The notes under the pieces were generated by a model, which was not told the DNA's origin, did no database searches, and worked only from the letters and a program-made list of their open reading frames with translations. Positions 1-8,601 of a stretch of 16,247 nt of DNA are shown here, in pieces. Numbering within the stretch: the first letter of the stretch is position 1; each line of letters starts with the position of its first letter. A program made the translations under genes and the position numbers. The stretch comes from SCTG01 sp036005325 (GTDB taxonomy: Bacteria > Nitrospirota > Nitrospiria > Nitrospirales > NS-4). Location: the NCBI GenBank assembly GCA_036005325.1, contig DASYQR010000018.1, forward strand, positions 1-16,247. Reading direction: 5' to 3'.

Positions 1-285
1 GTGCGCCTGGTATTCCCGGTTCGTCTTGATCTCGCCCTTGGTCGTCCGATCCTGCAATTTGCTGATGACCTGTTCCTGGACGGCCAGTTCCTGCTCGCAG
101 GCCTTGCGGTCCTTGGTCAACTTTTCGAACTCTTGCTTGGTAGTGTCTCGTGTCGCTTGGGAGGAAAGGAAGGGTTGGCGGGCGGCTTCGACCAGCTCGG
201 GGATGCGTCGCTTGCGCTCGGCCAGCTCCTCCAACCGGAGGTCGGCCTCCTGCAAGGCGATCAGCCTCGCGAGCTGTTCTTTCAT
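1..285 (-). CDS. Coiled-coil/zinc-ribbon protein (COG1579-like), N-terminal part
   Basis: This reading frame is open from an ATG at 283-285 to the window edge (95 codons) with no stop; the C-terminus lies outside. The visible part is almost all charged heptad-like helix, starting MKEQLARLIALQEADLRLEE and ending in KTNREYQAH. Such a helical hairpin followed by a Lys-Thr-Asn-Arg-Glu-Tyr segment is typical of the COG1579 family, predicted nucleic-acid-binding proteins whose C-terminus carries a four-cysteine zinc ribbon. That ribbon is not visible here, so the family call rests on the N-terminal half. The molecular role is not well established; nucleic-acid binding is a family-level inference. 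The ATG is the only plausible start, because the frame has a stop a short way upstream and no other start codon between. I see no good Shine-Dalgarno sequence in the last 12 nt before it. The gene lies 61 nt downstream of the tRNA on the same strand with no terminator between, so co-transcription is likely. Confidence 0.75.
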   Translation of the reverse strand, partial: MKEQLARLIALQEADLRLEELAERKRRIPELVEAARQPFLSSQATRDTTKQEFEKLTKDRKACEQELAVQEQVISKLQDRTTKGEIKTNREYQAH

Positions 286-346
286 GGACGAACCGGATGG
301 TGCATCATATCCGCCTTCATTCTACTTCACTCCCTCAGGCTTGGTG

Positions 347-422
347 TGGTGGGCCCACCAGGCCTCGAACCTGGGACCAACGGATTATGAGTCCGCCGCT
401 CTGACCAGCTGAGCTATGGGCC

Positions 423-423
<1 letters not shown>
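347..423 (-). tRNA. tRNA with CAT anticodon, probably tRNA-Ile2 (lysidine type)
   Basis: The minus strand folds into a full cloverleaf of 77 nt including an encoded CCA (347-349). The acceptor stem GGGCCCA pairs perfectly with TGGGCCC (351-357), the discriminator is A (350), the D arm begins GCTC, and the T stem is CCAGG/CCTGG around TTCGAGG. The anticodon loop is CTCATAA with anticodon CAT at 387-389. A CAT anticodon can be initiator Met, elongator Met or Ile2. The initiator is unlikely because the first acceptor pair G-C is matched. Ile2 is favoured over elongator Met by the C4-G69 and C5-G68 pairs, which in E. coli are recognition features for the lysidine synthetase TilS; this is inference. 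The 5' base (423) is also the last base of the rpoD stop codon, so the tRNA directly abuts and overlaps rpoD by 1 nt. No separate promoter is evident in the end of rpoD. Confidence 0.92.
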
Positions 424-2214
<1,791 letters not shown>

Positions 2215-2222
<8 letters not shown>

Positions 2223-4077
2223 TCACACTCCCAACTTCGGTCAAGGGTAAGGGTCCCGCTCCCAGCAGACGCTGCCGTTCCTGCTGCAGAGCGTTCTGCC
2301 GGACAAGGAGGGTACGGACGGTCTCCGCATGCCCGGCCCGCTCGGCAGCAACCTGGGCCGTCTTGATTTCTTGGATTTCTTCCACAATGCGCCGGAGCTT
2401 CAAGGTCTTCAGGCTTTCGCGAAAGGCCGCGCCGGCATCGTCGTATGGCAGCTCGCTGAGCGAGAAGGCGCGGACGACTCCTCCGCACAGTGAATCGTCC
2501 TGCACCCGCGTGATCAGCTCACTGATCGCGATCCCGCCGTCCGCATTCCGTCCTTCCAGCATTAGCGCCATCAGCCGCCGGGCCCTCGGGTCCGTGAAAT
2601 CATCCGCCGCGAGTTGCGCCGTCATGTCCGGCGTCAGCTTTTCGTGAAGGAGCAGCCGCACCAGGACTTCTTCATCCTTGGGCAGCGGTGTCTCGGGTTG
2701 GACCGACGGAGTCCCGTCCCCGACCGACGCCTTCCGCGGGAGGCTCCGATACCGTTCCAGCAGCACATTCTCATCCATTCCTAAATGATCGGCCACGTGC
2801 CGGAGCGCCGCGGCCTTCTCGACCGGATTGCTCAGCTTCTGCAGCAGCGCCAGCACCTCCTCCACGCACCGCACGCGCTCCTCCACGCTTCCCTGTCGAT
2901 CGGTCGTCAGGCTGCCCTGCACGGTGAAGTCCAGCAGCGAGGGCGCTTTCTGCATGAGCGCCGTGAAGGCTTCGGCACCGCGCGAGCGGACGAACGTGTC
3001 GGGGTCCTCACCGGCCGGCAAGCTGCCCACCTGCACGGCAAGGCCCGATCCGAGAAACAAATCCAACGTCCGCAAGGCCGCGCGCACGCCGGCCGCGTCC
3101 GGGTCAAAGAGCAGCACGGCCCGCCGGGTAAAGCGCCGGATGACCTCGATATGCTCGGGCGTGAGCGCCGTCCCCAAGGTGGCGACCACGTTGGTCAGCC
3201 CGGCTTGGTGCATCGCGATCGCATCGAAGTAGCCCTCGACGATGACGGCCTGGTCCGCGCGGGCAATTCCGTCTCGCGCCACCTCCAGGCCATACAGCGT
3301 CCGGCCCTTTCTGAACAGCGGCGTCTCGGGCGAGTTCAGATACTTGGGCACCGAGTCATCGAGCACGCGCCCCCCGAAGCCGATGACGCGTTTCTGGAGA
3401 TCGCGGATGGGCAGGATCACCCGGCCCCGGAAGCGGTCGTAATACCCGGACGCTTCGCTGAGTTTCTTGCTCCCTTGCTCCCGCGGGACCACGAGCCCGG
3501 CCGCCGCCACGTCTTCGACGGTCCATTCGGTCTTGTCGGCCTTGCCCGCCTTTGTCAGGGTCTTCAGCAGGCCATCCCAACCCTGCGGGGCGTAGCCGAT
3601 GCCGAATCGCTCGATCGTCTCCGCCGTGATCCCCCGCTCCCGTAAATAAGTACGCGCGGGCTCAGCGGCCGGATCAGTCAGCAGGGCTCGGTGGAAGAAC
3701 TCGGCGGCCGCGCGGTTCAGCGCGACCAGGCGCTCGGCCAATTCGGCCCGCTCCTTCGCCGCCGGCGAAGTCGGCCTGTCCTCGACGCGGATGCCGAGCT
3801 TCTCACCCAGATTGCGCACGACCGTCGGGAAGCTCGCCCCCTCGATCTTCATCAAAAAGGTAAAGACGTTGCCTCCCTCTCCACAGCCGAAGCAGTGGAA
3901 CATCTGGCGCGAGGGGCTGACCGTGAAGGACGGGGTCTTCTCCGAGTGGAAGGGGCAGAGTCCTTTGTAGTGCTGCCCGGCCTTGCTGAGCGACAGGTGC
4001 GCGCCGATGATCTCGACGATGTCGGCCCGGTCACGAATCCGGTTGATGACGTCTTCCGGGATTAACCCTCTGTCCAC
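2215..4077 (-). CDS. dnaG: DNA primase DnaG
   Basis: Encodes a 620-residue replicative primase that synthesises RNA primers at the fork with the DnaB helicase. The N-terminal CHC2 zinc-binding domain shows Cys41, His44, Cys62 and Cys65 in the canonical spacing (CPFHSEKTPSF ... FHCFGCG). The RNA polymerase core follows, with the basic motif FRGRVILPIRD at 216-226, the TOPRIM glutamate motif EGYFD at 281-285 and the metal-binding LFDPDAAG around 323-330. The C-terminal third, about 430-620, is variable and should be the helicase-binding domain. The start is GTG at 4075-4077 with GGGGA five bases upstream; a nearby ATG is out of frame. The 3' end runs 8 nt into rpoD. A 93-nt gap separates it from the HIT gene and contains a possible sigma-70 promoter, so dnaG-rpoD may be transcribed on its own as well as by read-through. 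Confidence 0.97.
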
Positions 4078-4117
4078 ACCATTCCCCGCATTCGTTCAAG
4101 CTGCATGCGAACCGTTA

Positions 4118-4147
4118 ACCCTAACAAAAAATGAACGCCGCCGTCAA
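4118..4147 (-). promoter_or_regulatory. Possible sigma-70 promoter for dnaG-rpoD
   Basis: On the minus strand a TTGACG (-35, 4142-4147) is followed after 18 nt by TAGGGT (-10, 4118-4123). The -35 matches the consensus in 5 of 6 positions. The -10 keeps only TA at its start and T at its end. The spacer is AT-rich near the -10, with a run of six T. Transcription would start near 4111, giving a leader of about 34 nt before the dnaG GTG. It sits in one of the longer gaps of the minus-strand block, exactly where a promoter would be expected. The weak -10 keeps confidence moderate. Confidence 0.4.
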
Positions 4148-4170
4148 AGATCAGGCCCTTATACGGCAGA

Positions 4171-4515
4171 CTACCCCGGCGGCCAGGTCATCTGGCGGCC
4201 GCCCAGGACGTGCAGGTGCAGGTGAAAGACCGTCTGGCCGCCGTTCCGGCCCGTGTTGGCCACCACCCGATAGCCCGTTTCGGAGATCCCTTTTTTCTCG
4301 GCCACCCGAATCGCCGCCTCAAAGAGATGTCCCAGGAAAGCCTTGTCGCCCGTCTTCGTGTCGTTTAACCCTTCCATATGTCGCTTCGGAATCACCAGCA
4401 CGTGGACCGGTGCCTGCGGGTTGACATCCTCGAACGCCAGGATCTCATCGTCCTGAAGAACGACCTTGGCGGGAATCTGGCCCGAGCCGATTTTGCAGAA
4501 GAGACACTCGCTCAT
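4171..4515 (-). CDS. HIT-family (HINT-type) nucleotide-binding protein
   Basis: Encodes 114 residues, the normal size of a single-domain HINT protein. The histidine triad is clear: HLHLH at 98-102, in the context GGQTVFHLHLHVLGGRQM, ending in the typical WPPG. The N-terminal CLFCKI (Cys4, Cys7) is also usual for this branch. Family members are purine nucleoside phosphoramidases or AMP-lysine hydrolases acting through the central triad histidine; the cellular substrate in bacteria is not settled. Its ATG (4513-4515) overlaps the hisIE stop as ATGA, so its translation is coupled to the his genes. Genomic association of HIT proteins with hisIE is common, but whether the protein acts on a pathway intermediate is not known from this sequence. 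Confidence 0.95.
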   Translation of the reverse strand: MSECLFCKIGSGQIPAKVVLQDDEILAFEDVNPQAPVHVLVIPKRHMEGLNDTKTGDKAFLGHLFEAAIRVAEKKGISETGYRVVANTGRNGGQTVFHLHLHVLGGRQMTWPPG

Positions 4516-5201
4516 GGGGTTCCCCGCGACGCTTTTTCCTTCAAGCCGCTCTGGCCGAACCGCCGGGCGAGCTCCTGGTAAACCTCGGTCGGCGGCACCT
4601 CGTGATAGCCCAGCGCGACCAGCAGGTGGAATAATAAGTCTGCCGCCTCGTGGACGATCGCCTCGCGCTTCTGCCCCTTCGACGCCAGAATCACTTCACC
4701 GGCCTCCTCGGTGATCTTCTTGAGGATCTTGTCCTGTCCCGCGGCCAGCAGCGACGCCACATAAGACTCGGGGGAGGGAGATCGCTTGCGCTCCAGAATG
4801 GTCTCGTACAGGCGATCCAGCACGCCCCCGTGCGCTTCGGTGGTCTTGGCACCGCCCTCGCAGGAGGTCACCAGGTCGGACAGGCGGCTGAAGAAGCAGG
4901 CTTTTTCTCCCGTGTGGCACGCGGGCCCGTCCGGCGTGACCGTGATCAACAGGGTGTCCTGATCGCAATCCACGAAGACCTCACGGACCCGCTGGCGATG
5001 GCCGGAGGTTGCGCCCTTCTCCCATAACGCCTGACGCGACCGGCTCCAGAAATGCGCGATGCCGGTCTCCAGCGTCTTCTCCAGGGCCTCGCGATTCATG
5101 TAGGCGACCATCAAGACCGTCCCGTCCCGCCAGTCCTGGAGGACGGCGGGAATCAGTCCCTTCTCGTCGAACCTCAGCGCCTTGATCGCCGCGGCGTCCA
5201 T
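4512..5201 (-). CDS. hisI: Bifunctional phosphoribosyl-AMP cyclohydrolase/phosphoribosyl-ATP pyrophosphatase HisIE
   Basis: A 229-residue fusion for steps 2 and 3 of histidine biosynthesis. The N-terminal HisI part (about 1-110) carries the metal-binding motif VDCDQDTLL (Asp78, Cys79, Asp80, Asp82), plus the GPACHTGEKACF segment with Cys95, His96 and Cys102. The C-terminal HisE part (about 127-215) shows the helical pyrophosphohydrolase motifs KITEEAGEVILA and HEAADLLFHLLVAL. HisE removes pyrophosphate from PR-ATP and HisI opens the purine ring of PR-AMP. The ATG at 5201 is preceded by GAGGG at seven bases and shares one base with the hisF stop (TAATG). The stop overlaps the HIT start. All landmark residues seen are intact, so both activities are expected. 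Confidence 0.97.
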   Translation of the reverse strand: MDAAAIKALRFDEKGLIPAVLQDWRDGTVLMVAYMNREALEKTLETGIAHFWSRSRQALWEKGATSGHRQRVREVFVDCDQDTLLITVTPDGPACHTGEKACFFSRLSDLVTSCEGGAKTTEAHGGVLDRLYETILERKRSPSPESYVASLLAAGQDKILKKITEEAGEVILASKGQKREAIVHEAADLLFHLLVALGYHEVPPTEVYQELARRFGQSGLKEKASRGTP

Positions 5202-5959
5202 TAGACCGCCCTCACCGGAATGCCGCGGGCCCGCAAGTACTCCTTGGCCTCACGGATCGTGTGCTGACGATAGTGGAAGATCGAGGCGGCCAGCACGGCA
5301 TCCGCCTTGCCCTTCGCAAAGCCTTCGTACAAGTGCTCAAGCGTGCCGGCGCCGCCGGAGGCGATCACCGGAATCTCGACGGCCTGCGCAATGGCGGCGG
5401 TCAGCGCCAGATCGTACCCTTCCTTCGTGCCGTCCCGATCCATGCTGGTGAGCAGAATCTCCCCCGCGCCGAACGCGGCCATCTTCCGGGCCCACTCGAC
5501 GGCATCCAGCCCCGTCGGCCGGCGGCCCCCGTGCGTAAAGACTTCCCAACCTTGGCCAGATTGTTTCGCGTCAATCGCAACCACGATGCACTGCGTGCCG
5601 AACCGCTCGGCCGCTTCCTTGACGAACTCCGGGCGCTGCACGGCGGCCGTGTTGATACTCACCTTGTCGGCGCCGGCTCTGAGCAGATCGCGGATATCAT
5701 CGAGGGTTCGGACCCCGCCCCCTACCGTCAGCGGCATGAAGACCTGCTCGGCCGTACGGCAGACCACATCGAGGAAAGTCTTGCGCTCTTCCTGGGACGC
5801 CATGATGTCCAGGTAGCACAGCTCATCGGCCCCCTCCGCATCATAGGCGCGGGCCGCCTCGACCGGATCCCCGGCGTCCTTGAGGTTGACAAACCCGACC
5901 CCTTTGACGACGCGGCCTTCCTTGACATCCAGGCAGGGAATGATGCGCTTGGCCAACAA
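5201..5959 (-). CDS. hisF: Imidazole glycerol phosphate synthase cyclase subunit HisF
   Basis: Encodes 252 residues, a (beta/alpha)8 barrel that uses ammonia from HisH to close the imidazole ring, yielding imidazole glycerol phosphate and AICAR. The two catalytic aspartates are present: Asp11 in IIPCLDVK and Asp130 in VVAIDAK. Phosphate-binding loops such as TVGGGVRTL and IASGGAGTLEHL are intact. The start is TTG at 5957-5959, giving the family-typical MLAKRIIPCLDV. A GGGGG run six bases upstream supports it, and it lies 11 nt past the hisA stop. The stop overlaps hisIE by one base. HisF works as a dimer with HisH, encoded three genes upstream and separated from it by the lipoprotein gene and hisA. 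Confidence 0.98.
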   Translation of the reverse strand: MLAKRIIPCLDVKEGRVVKGVGFVNLKDAGDPVEAARAYDAEGADELCYLDIMASQEERKTFLDVVCRTAEQVFMPLTVGGGVRTLDDIRDLLRAGADKVSINTAAVQRPEFVKEAAERFGTQCIVVAIDAKQSGQGWEVFTHGGRRPTGLDAVEWARKMAAFGAGEILLTSMDRDGTKEGYDLALTAAIAQAVEIPVIASGGAGTLEHLYEGFAKGKADAVLAASIFHYRQHTIREAKEYLRARGIPVRAV

Positions 5960-5970
5960 TCAACGCCCCC

Positions 5971-6690
5971 TCAATTGGCGGCGGCCATCGCCGTCCGCAG
6001 GTCGAGCATGCCTTCGTACAATGCCTTGCCGACGATCGCGCCGATCACCTTCGGCCCGAGCGCGCGCAACGACCGTAGATCGTCGGTCCGCGTGATGCCT
6101 CCGGACGCAATCACGGGAACGGGGCAGACAGCCGTCATGCGCCGCAGGCCGTCCATATTGGGCCCCTCCAGCATGCCGTCCCGCGCGATATCGGTGTAGA
6201 TCACGGCGTAGATGGCCAGTCCCGACAAGCGGACCGCAAAGTCGGTGGCGTCGTGGTCGGCCACATCGGTCCACCCCTCCACCGCCACCTTGCCGTCTTT
6301 GGCGTCCACCCCAACGATCACGCGGCCGGGAAAGCGCCGGCAGGCTTCCTCCAGCAGAGCCCGATCGCGCACGACCGCCGTGCCGAGGACGACCCGCTCG
6401 ATGCCGGAAGAGAGATAGGCTTCCATCGTTTCCAGAGTCCGGATCCCACCGCCGACCTGGATCGGGACGGTCACGGCTTTCAGGATGGCTTCGATCGCCG
6501 TGCGGTTTCGCGGCGTTCCCTCGACAGCGCCGTTTAAATCCACGACGTGCAGCAGTTGCGCCCCTTCGTCTTCCCAACGACGGGCCACCTCGGCAGGCTC
6601 CTGGGAATACACCGTTTCATCCTGCAAGCGACCCTGGCGCAACCGGACGCACCGGCCGTCCTTGAGGTCGATGGCGGGAATCACGATCAC
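5971..6690 (-). CDS. hisA: Phosphoribosylformimino-AICAR ribotide isomerase HisA
   Basis: Encodes a 239-residue (beta/alpha)8 barrel that performs the Amadori rearrangement of ProFAR to PRFAR. Asp8 in IPAIDLKDG and Asp129 in VGVDAKDG are the catalytic pair; phosphate loops QVGGGIRTLE and IASGGITRTDDL are present. The start is GTG at 6688-6690, giving MIVIPAIDL as expected; there is no upstream alternative. It overlaps the stop of the lipoprotein gene by four bases (GTGA). The start sits in a short hairpin (ACGGGG, four-base loop, CCCCGT at 6689-6704), so initiation may need the ribosome arriving from the lipoprotein gene. Closely related in fold to HisF next door. Confidence 0.98.
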   Translation of the reverse strand: MIVIPAIDLKDGRCVRLRQGRLQDETVYSQEPAEVARRWEDEGAQLLHVVDLNGAVEGTPRNRTAIEAILKAVTVPIQVGGGIRTLETMEAYLSSGIERVVLGTAVVRDRALLEEACRRFPGRVIVGVDAKDGKVAVEGWTDVADHDATDFAVRLSGLAIYAVIYTDIARDGMLEGPNMDGLRRMTAVCPVPVIASGGITRTDDLRSLRALGPKVIGAIVGKALYEGMLDLRTAMAAAN

Positions 6691-7364
6691 GGGGAGGTCC
6701 CCGTTTGACCTTCTAACTGTTGCAGTTGCTTGCCCAGAGGAAACCCCTTGAGCACATGATTGACGGCAGAGTCAGCCAGCTGTTCGACCGTCAGAAAGTG
6801 CGCACCTCGTTCGAGAAAGCCGGACAAGTCCTCGGTCAGCGGACGCTGACGCTCGTAATATTCCCCGATCCATAGAATTGTGCCGTCTTTGACGCTGACG
6901 AGGCGGGCCGAGAACCCGACCGCAGCGGCGTCCTCGTGACGATCCAAGCCGAGCGGGTTTCCCTGCCGTTCCTTATAGACCTCCACCGTCCCTTCCAGGA
7001 CCGCGCTCACGTTCAACCGCTCACCCAGCGTCCGCAGCAGCGCCCGGTTGGTGACCACCGTGGGAACAGCCGGGACCACTCCGCGAACGGAGTTCGGGGG
7101 AACAACCATGAGCCCCTCGCGGACGTTCAACTTGCGATAGAACAGCTCGGCCAGCTTGTCGCCGGCCATAGGGGGCGGCGCCGGCGTCGCATATCCCTGC
7201 CTCTGTCCCGGTGTGGAAGGCGTAACTCCGAACGGGAGCACGGCAATCCGCACAATCCGGTATTGCTCGATCTGCGGCGCGGTGACCGTTTCCGACGTGG
7301 TGCCCCCGCATCCGACCGTCATGCTCAAGGAAACGAGGGCAAGGCACAACGTTCGCGTCCTCAT
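6687..7364 (-). CDS. Predicted outer-membrane lipoprotein, TolB-N/LpoB/CsgG-like, inside the his operon
   Basis: Encodes 225 residues. The N-terminus is a lipoprotein signal: MRTR, a hydrophobic stretch LCLALVSLSM, then TVGC with Cys19 as the probable lipidated residue. Thr at -3 of the lipobox is unusual but tolerated. Gly20 at +2 argues against inner-membrane retention. The mature part begins with a flexible Thr/Pro-rich segment. It then has a beta-strand VRIAVLPFGV, a helix beginning DKLAELFYRKL, the pattern LGERLNVSAVLEGTVEVY, and LVSVKDGTILWIGEYYERQR. This order resembles the alpha/beta fold shared by LpoB, PelC, CsgG and the TolB N-terminal domain; the resemblance is by pattern only. 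The ATG at 7362-7364 overlaps the hisH stop as ATGA and has GGGGG six bases before it. The frame stays open further upstream but that part overlaps hisH and looks like a shadow. Function unknown; no link to histidine is visible beyond position. Confidence 0.85.
   Translation of the reverse strand: MRTRTLCLALVSLSMTVGCGGTTSETVTAPQIEQYRIVRIAVLPFGVTPSTPGQRQGYATPAPPPMAGDKLAELFYRKLNVREGLMVVPPNSVRGVVPAVPTVVTNRALLRTLGERLNVSAVLEGTVEVYKERQGNPLGLDRHEDAAAVGFSARLVSVKDGTILWIGEYYERQRPLTEDLSGFLERGAHFLTVEQLADSAVNHVLKGFPLGKQLQQLEGQTGTSP
6689..6704 (-). promoter_or_regulatory. Short hairpin at the hisA start codon
   Basis: On the minus strand ACGGGG and CCCCGT form a perfect six-base stem around an ACCT loop. 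The 3' arm contains the first two bases of the hisA GTG and the last codons of the lipoprotein gene. The stem would mask the hisA start until a ribosome translating the lipoprotein gene opens it. A stem of this length can occur by chance in GC-rich coding DNA. Confidence 0.3.
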
Positions 7365-7966
7365 GACAGGCCCCCGAAGTTTCGGATGATCCGCAGGCCT
7401 TCGCCCTGGCTCTTTTCCGGATGAAACTGACAGGCGAACACATTGTCGCGCGCGACGCTGGACACGAAGGGCTTCCCGTAGTCGGTCAGCGTACAGGCCA
7501 CGGCCCGATCGTCGGGGACGCCATAATAGGAATGGACGAAATACATGAAGGCGCCGTCGGGGACGCCCTCGAGCACGGGAGACCGTTTCTGCATCGCAAT
7601 GGCGTTCCATCCCATGTGGGGGACTTTCAGTGGTCCGGACGAGAACCGGACGACTTTGCCGGGAATCACACCGAGCCCCTTGTGTGTGCCGAATTCTTCA
7701 CTCTCGCCGAACAGCAATTGAAACCCCAGGCAGATGCCCAGAAACGGCTTGCCGGCGGTGATCGCTTTCAGGACCGGATCCACTAGCCCATATCGCTCGA
7801 GATTGCGCATGCAATCGCCGAAGGCCCCCACACCCGGCAACACCACATGGCTCGCGTCGGTGATCGTCTTCGGATCGCGCGTTACCACCGCGGGGTGCCC
7901 GACGGCTTCAAAGGCCTTCTGGACCGACTTCAGATTACCCATGTCGTAATCGACGATCGCGATCAT
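7361..7966 (-). CDS. hisH: Imidazole glycerol phosphate synthase glutaminase subunit HisH
   Basis: Encodes 201 residues, a class I glutamine amidotransferase that releases ammonia for HisF. The nucleophile Cys79 lies in GICLGFQLLF; the His/Glu partners are in CQFHPEKS near the C-terminus. The oxyanion-strand region VVLPGVGAFGD is normal. I chose the ATG at 7964-7966, giving the family start MIAIVDYDMGNL. A further in-frame ATG at 7993 lies in the centre of the intergenic palindrome and would add nine atypical residues. The stop overlaps the lipoprotein start (ATGA). The gap to hisB, 41 nt, is the only his junction without close coupling, and the palindrome fills most of it. Confidence 0.97.
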   Translation of the reverse strand: MIAIVDYDMGNLKSVQKAFEAVGHPAVVTRDPKTITDASHVVLPGVGAFGDCMRNLERYGLVDPVLKAITAGKPFLGICLGFQLLFGESEEFGTHKGLGVIPGKVVRFSSGPLKVPHMGWNAIAMQKRSPVLEGVPDGAFMYFVHSYYGVPDDRAVACTLTDYGKPFVSSVARDNVFACQFHPEKSQGEGLRIIRNFGGLS

Positions 7967-7983
7967 ATATTCTGCCTTTTTCG

Positions 7984-8011
7984 GTAGGGGCACGGCATGC
8001 CGTGCCCCTAC
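7984..8011. repeat. Perfect 28-bp palindrome (REP-like) across the hisB stop
   Basis: The sequence is an exact palindrome: GTAGGGGCACGGCA followed by its reverse complement, with the centre between 7997 and 7998. Symmetry ends sharply on both sides. The hisB TAG stop (8008-8010) lies inside its right end, and the hisH start is 17 nt beyond its left end. In RNA it could form a very stable stem of up to 12-14 pairs. It has no T-run on either side, so it is not a standard terminator. It looks like the short dispersed palindromes found in intergenic DNA of many bacteria; only one copy is in this window. Confidence 0.85.
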
Positions 8012-8601
8012 AACCTCCCTTTCGTAGACAATACGCCTCTGGCACGGCCATCGACCGAGACCGCCTGATCGAGAGCTTTGGCCAGGGCCTTGAAGATGCT
8101 CTCCATGATGTGGTGCGGGTTCCGCCCGTACGGGACATTGATGTGCAGGTTCATGGCCGCGTGCGTCGTCAAAGCCTGGAAGAAGTCCTCGAACAGGTAG
8201 AGGTCAAAGCCTTTGATCCGCCGGTGCGGCAACTTGACGTTGTAGACCAGGTAGGGGCGGCCGCTGAGGTCAACCGTGACCTGCGCCAGGGTCTCATCCA
8301 GGGGGACCCAGGCCGTCCCGAAGCGGCGAATCCGCTCCTTTTTGCCGAGCGCCTTCTTCAACGCTTCGCCCAGCACGATGCCGATGTCCTCCACTGTATG
8401 GTGATCATCGATGTGTGTGTCCCCTCTAGCCTTGACCGTGAGGTCGAAAAAGCCGTGTTTAGCCAGCAGGTCCAGCATGTGATCCAGAAACGGGATCGTC
8501 GTGCGGACCTGCCGCTTGCCGGTCCCGTCCAACACCAGCCCGATCTTGATCCGGCTCTCGGTGGTGTTGCGCTCGATCGTGGCGCGCCGCGCGGACTTCA
8601 T
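8008..8601 (-). CDS. hisB: Imidazoleglycerol-phosphate dehydratase HisB
   Basis: Encodes 197 residues, the monofunctional dehydratase (no phosphatase domain), which converts imidazole glycerol phosphate to imidazole acetol phosphate. The two metal-binding histidine clusters are visible: DHHTVED at 66-72 and, in the second repeat half, HHIMESIFKALA. The N-terminal TIERNTTES and the FLDHMLDLLAKHG segment are typical. The ATG at 8599-8601 overlaps the hisD stop (ATGA); the open frame further upstream is an antisense-like shadow of hisD. The stop codon lies within the 28-bp palindrome, suggesting the element arrived exactly at the gene end. Since no phosphatase domain is present, histidinol-phosphatase must be encoded elsewhere. 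Confidence 0.98.
   Translation of the reverse strand: MKSARRATIERNTTESRIKIGLVLDGTGKRQVRTTIPFLDHMLDLLAKHGFFDLTVKARGDTHIDDHHTVEDIGIVLGEALKKALGKKERIRRFGTAWVPLDETLAQVTVDLSGRPYLVYNVKLPHRRIKGFDLYLFEDFFQALTTHAAMNLHINVPYGRNPHHIMESIFKALAKALDQAVSVDGRARGVLSTKGRL

Noticed and set aside
2785..3645. Plus-strand open frame (286 codons) opposite dnaG
   Set aside because: Antisense shadow of dnaG; Arg/His/Gly-rich with no domain.
4124..4195. Terminator after the HIT gene
   Set aside because: GCCGCC and GGCGGC could pair and a run of T follows soon after, but the loop would be over 30 nt and the T-run does not directly follow the stem.
7365..7610. N-terminal extension of the lipoprotein frame into hisH
   Set aside because: The extension is Arg-rich shadow of hisH; the ATG at 7364 has a ribosome binding site and begins a signal peptide.
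7967..7993. Earlier ATG for hisH at 7993
   Set aside because: It lies in the centre of the palindrome and adds nine residues not seen in HisH; the ATG at 7966 gives the family-typical N-terminus.
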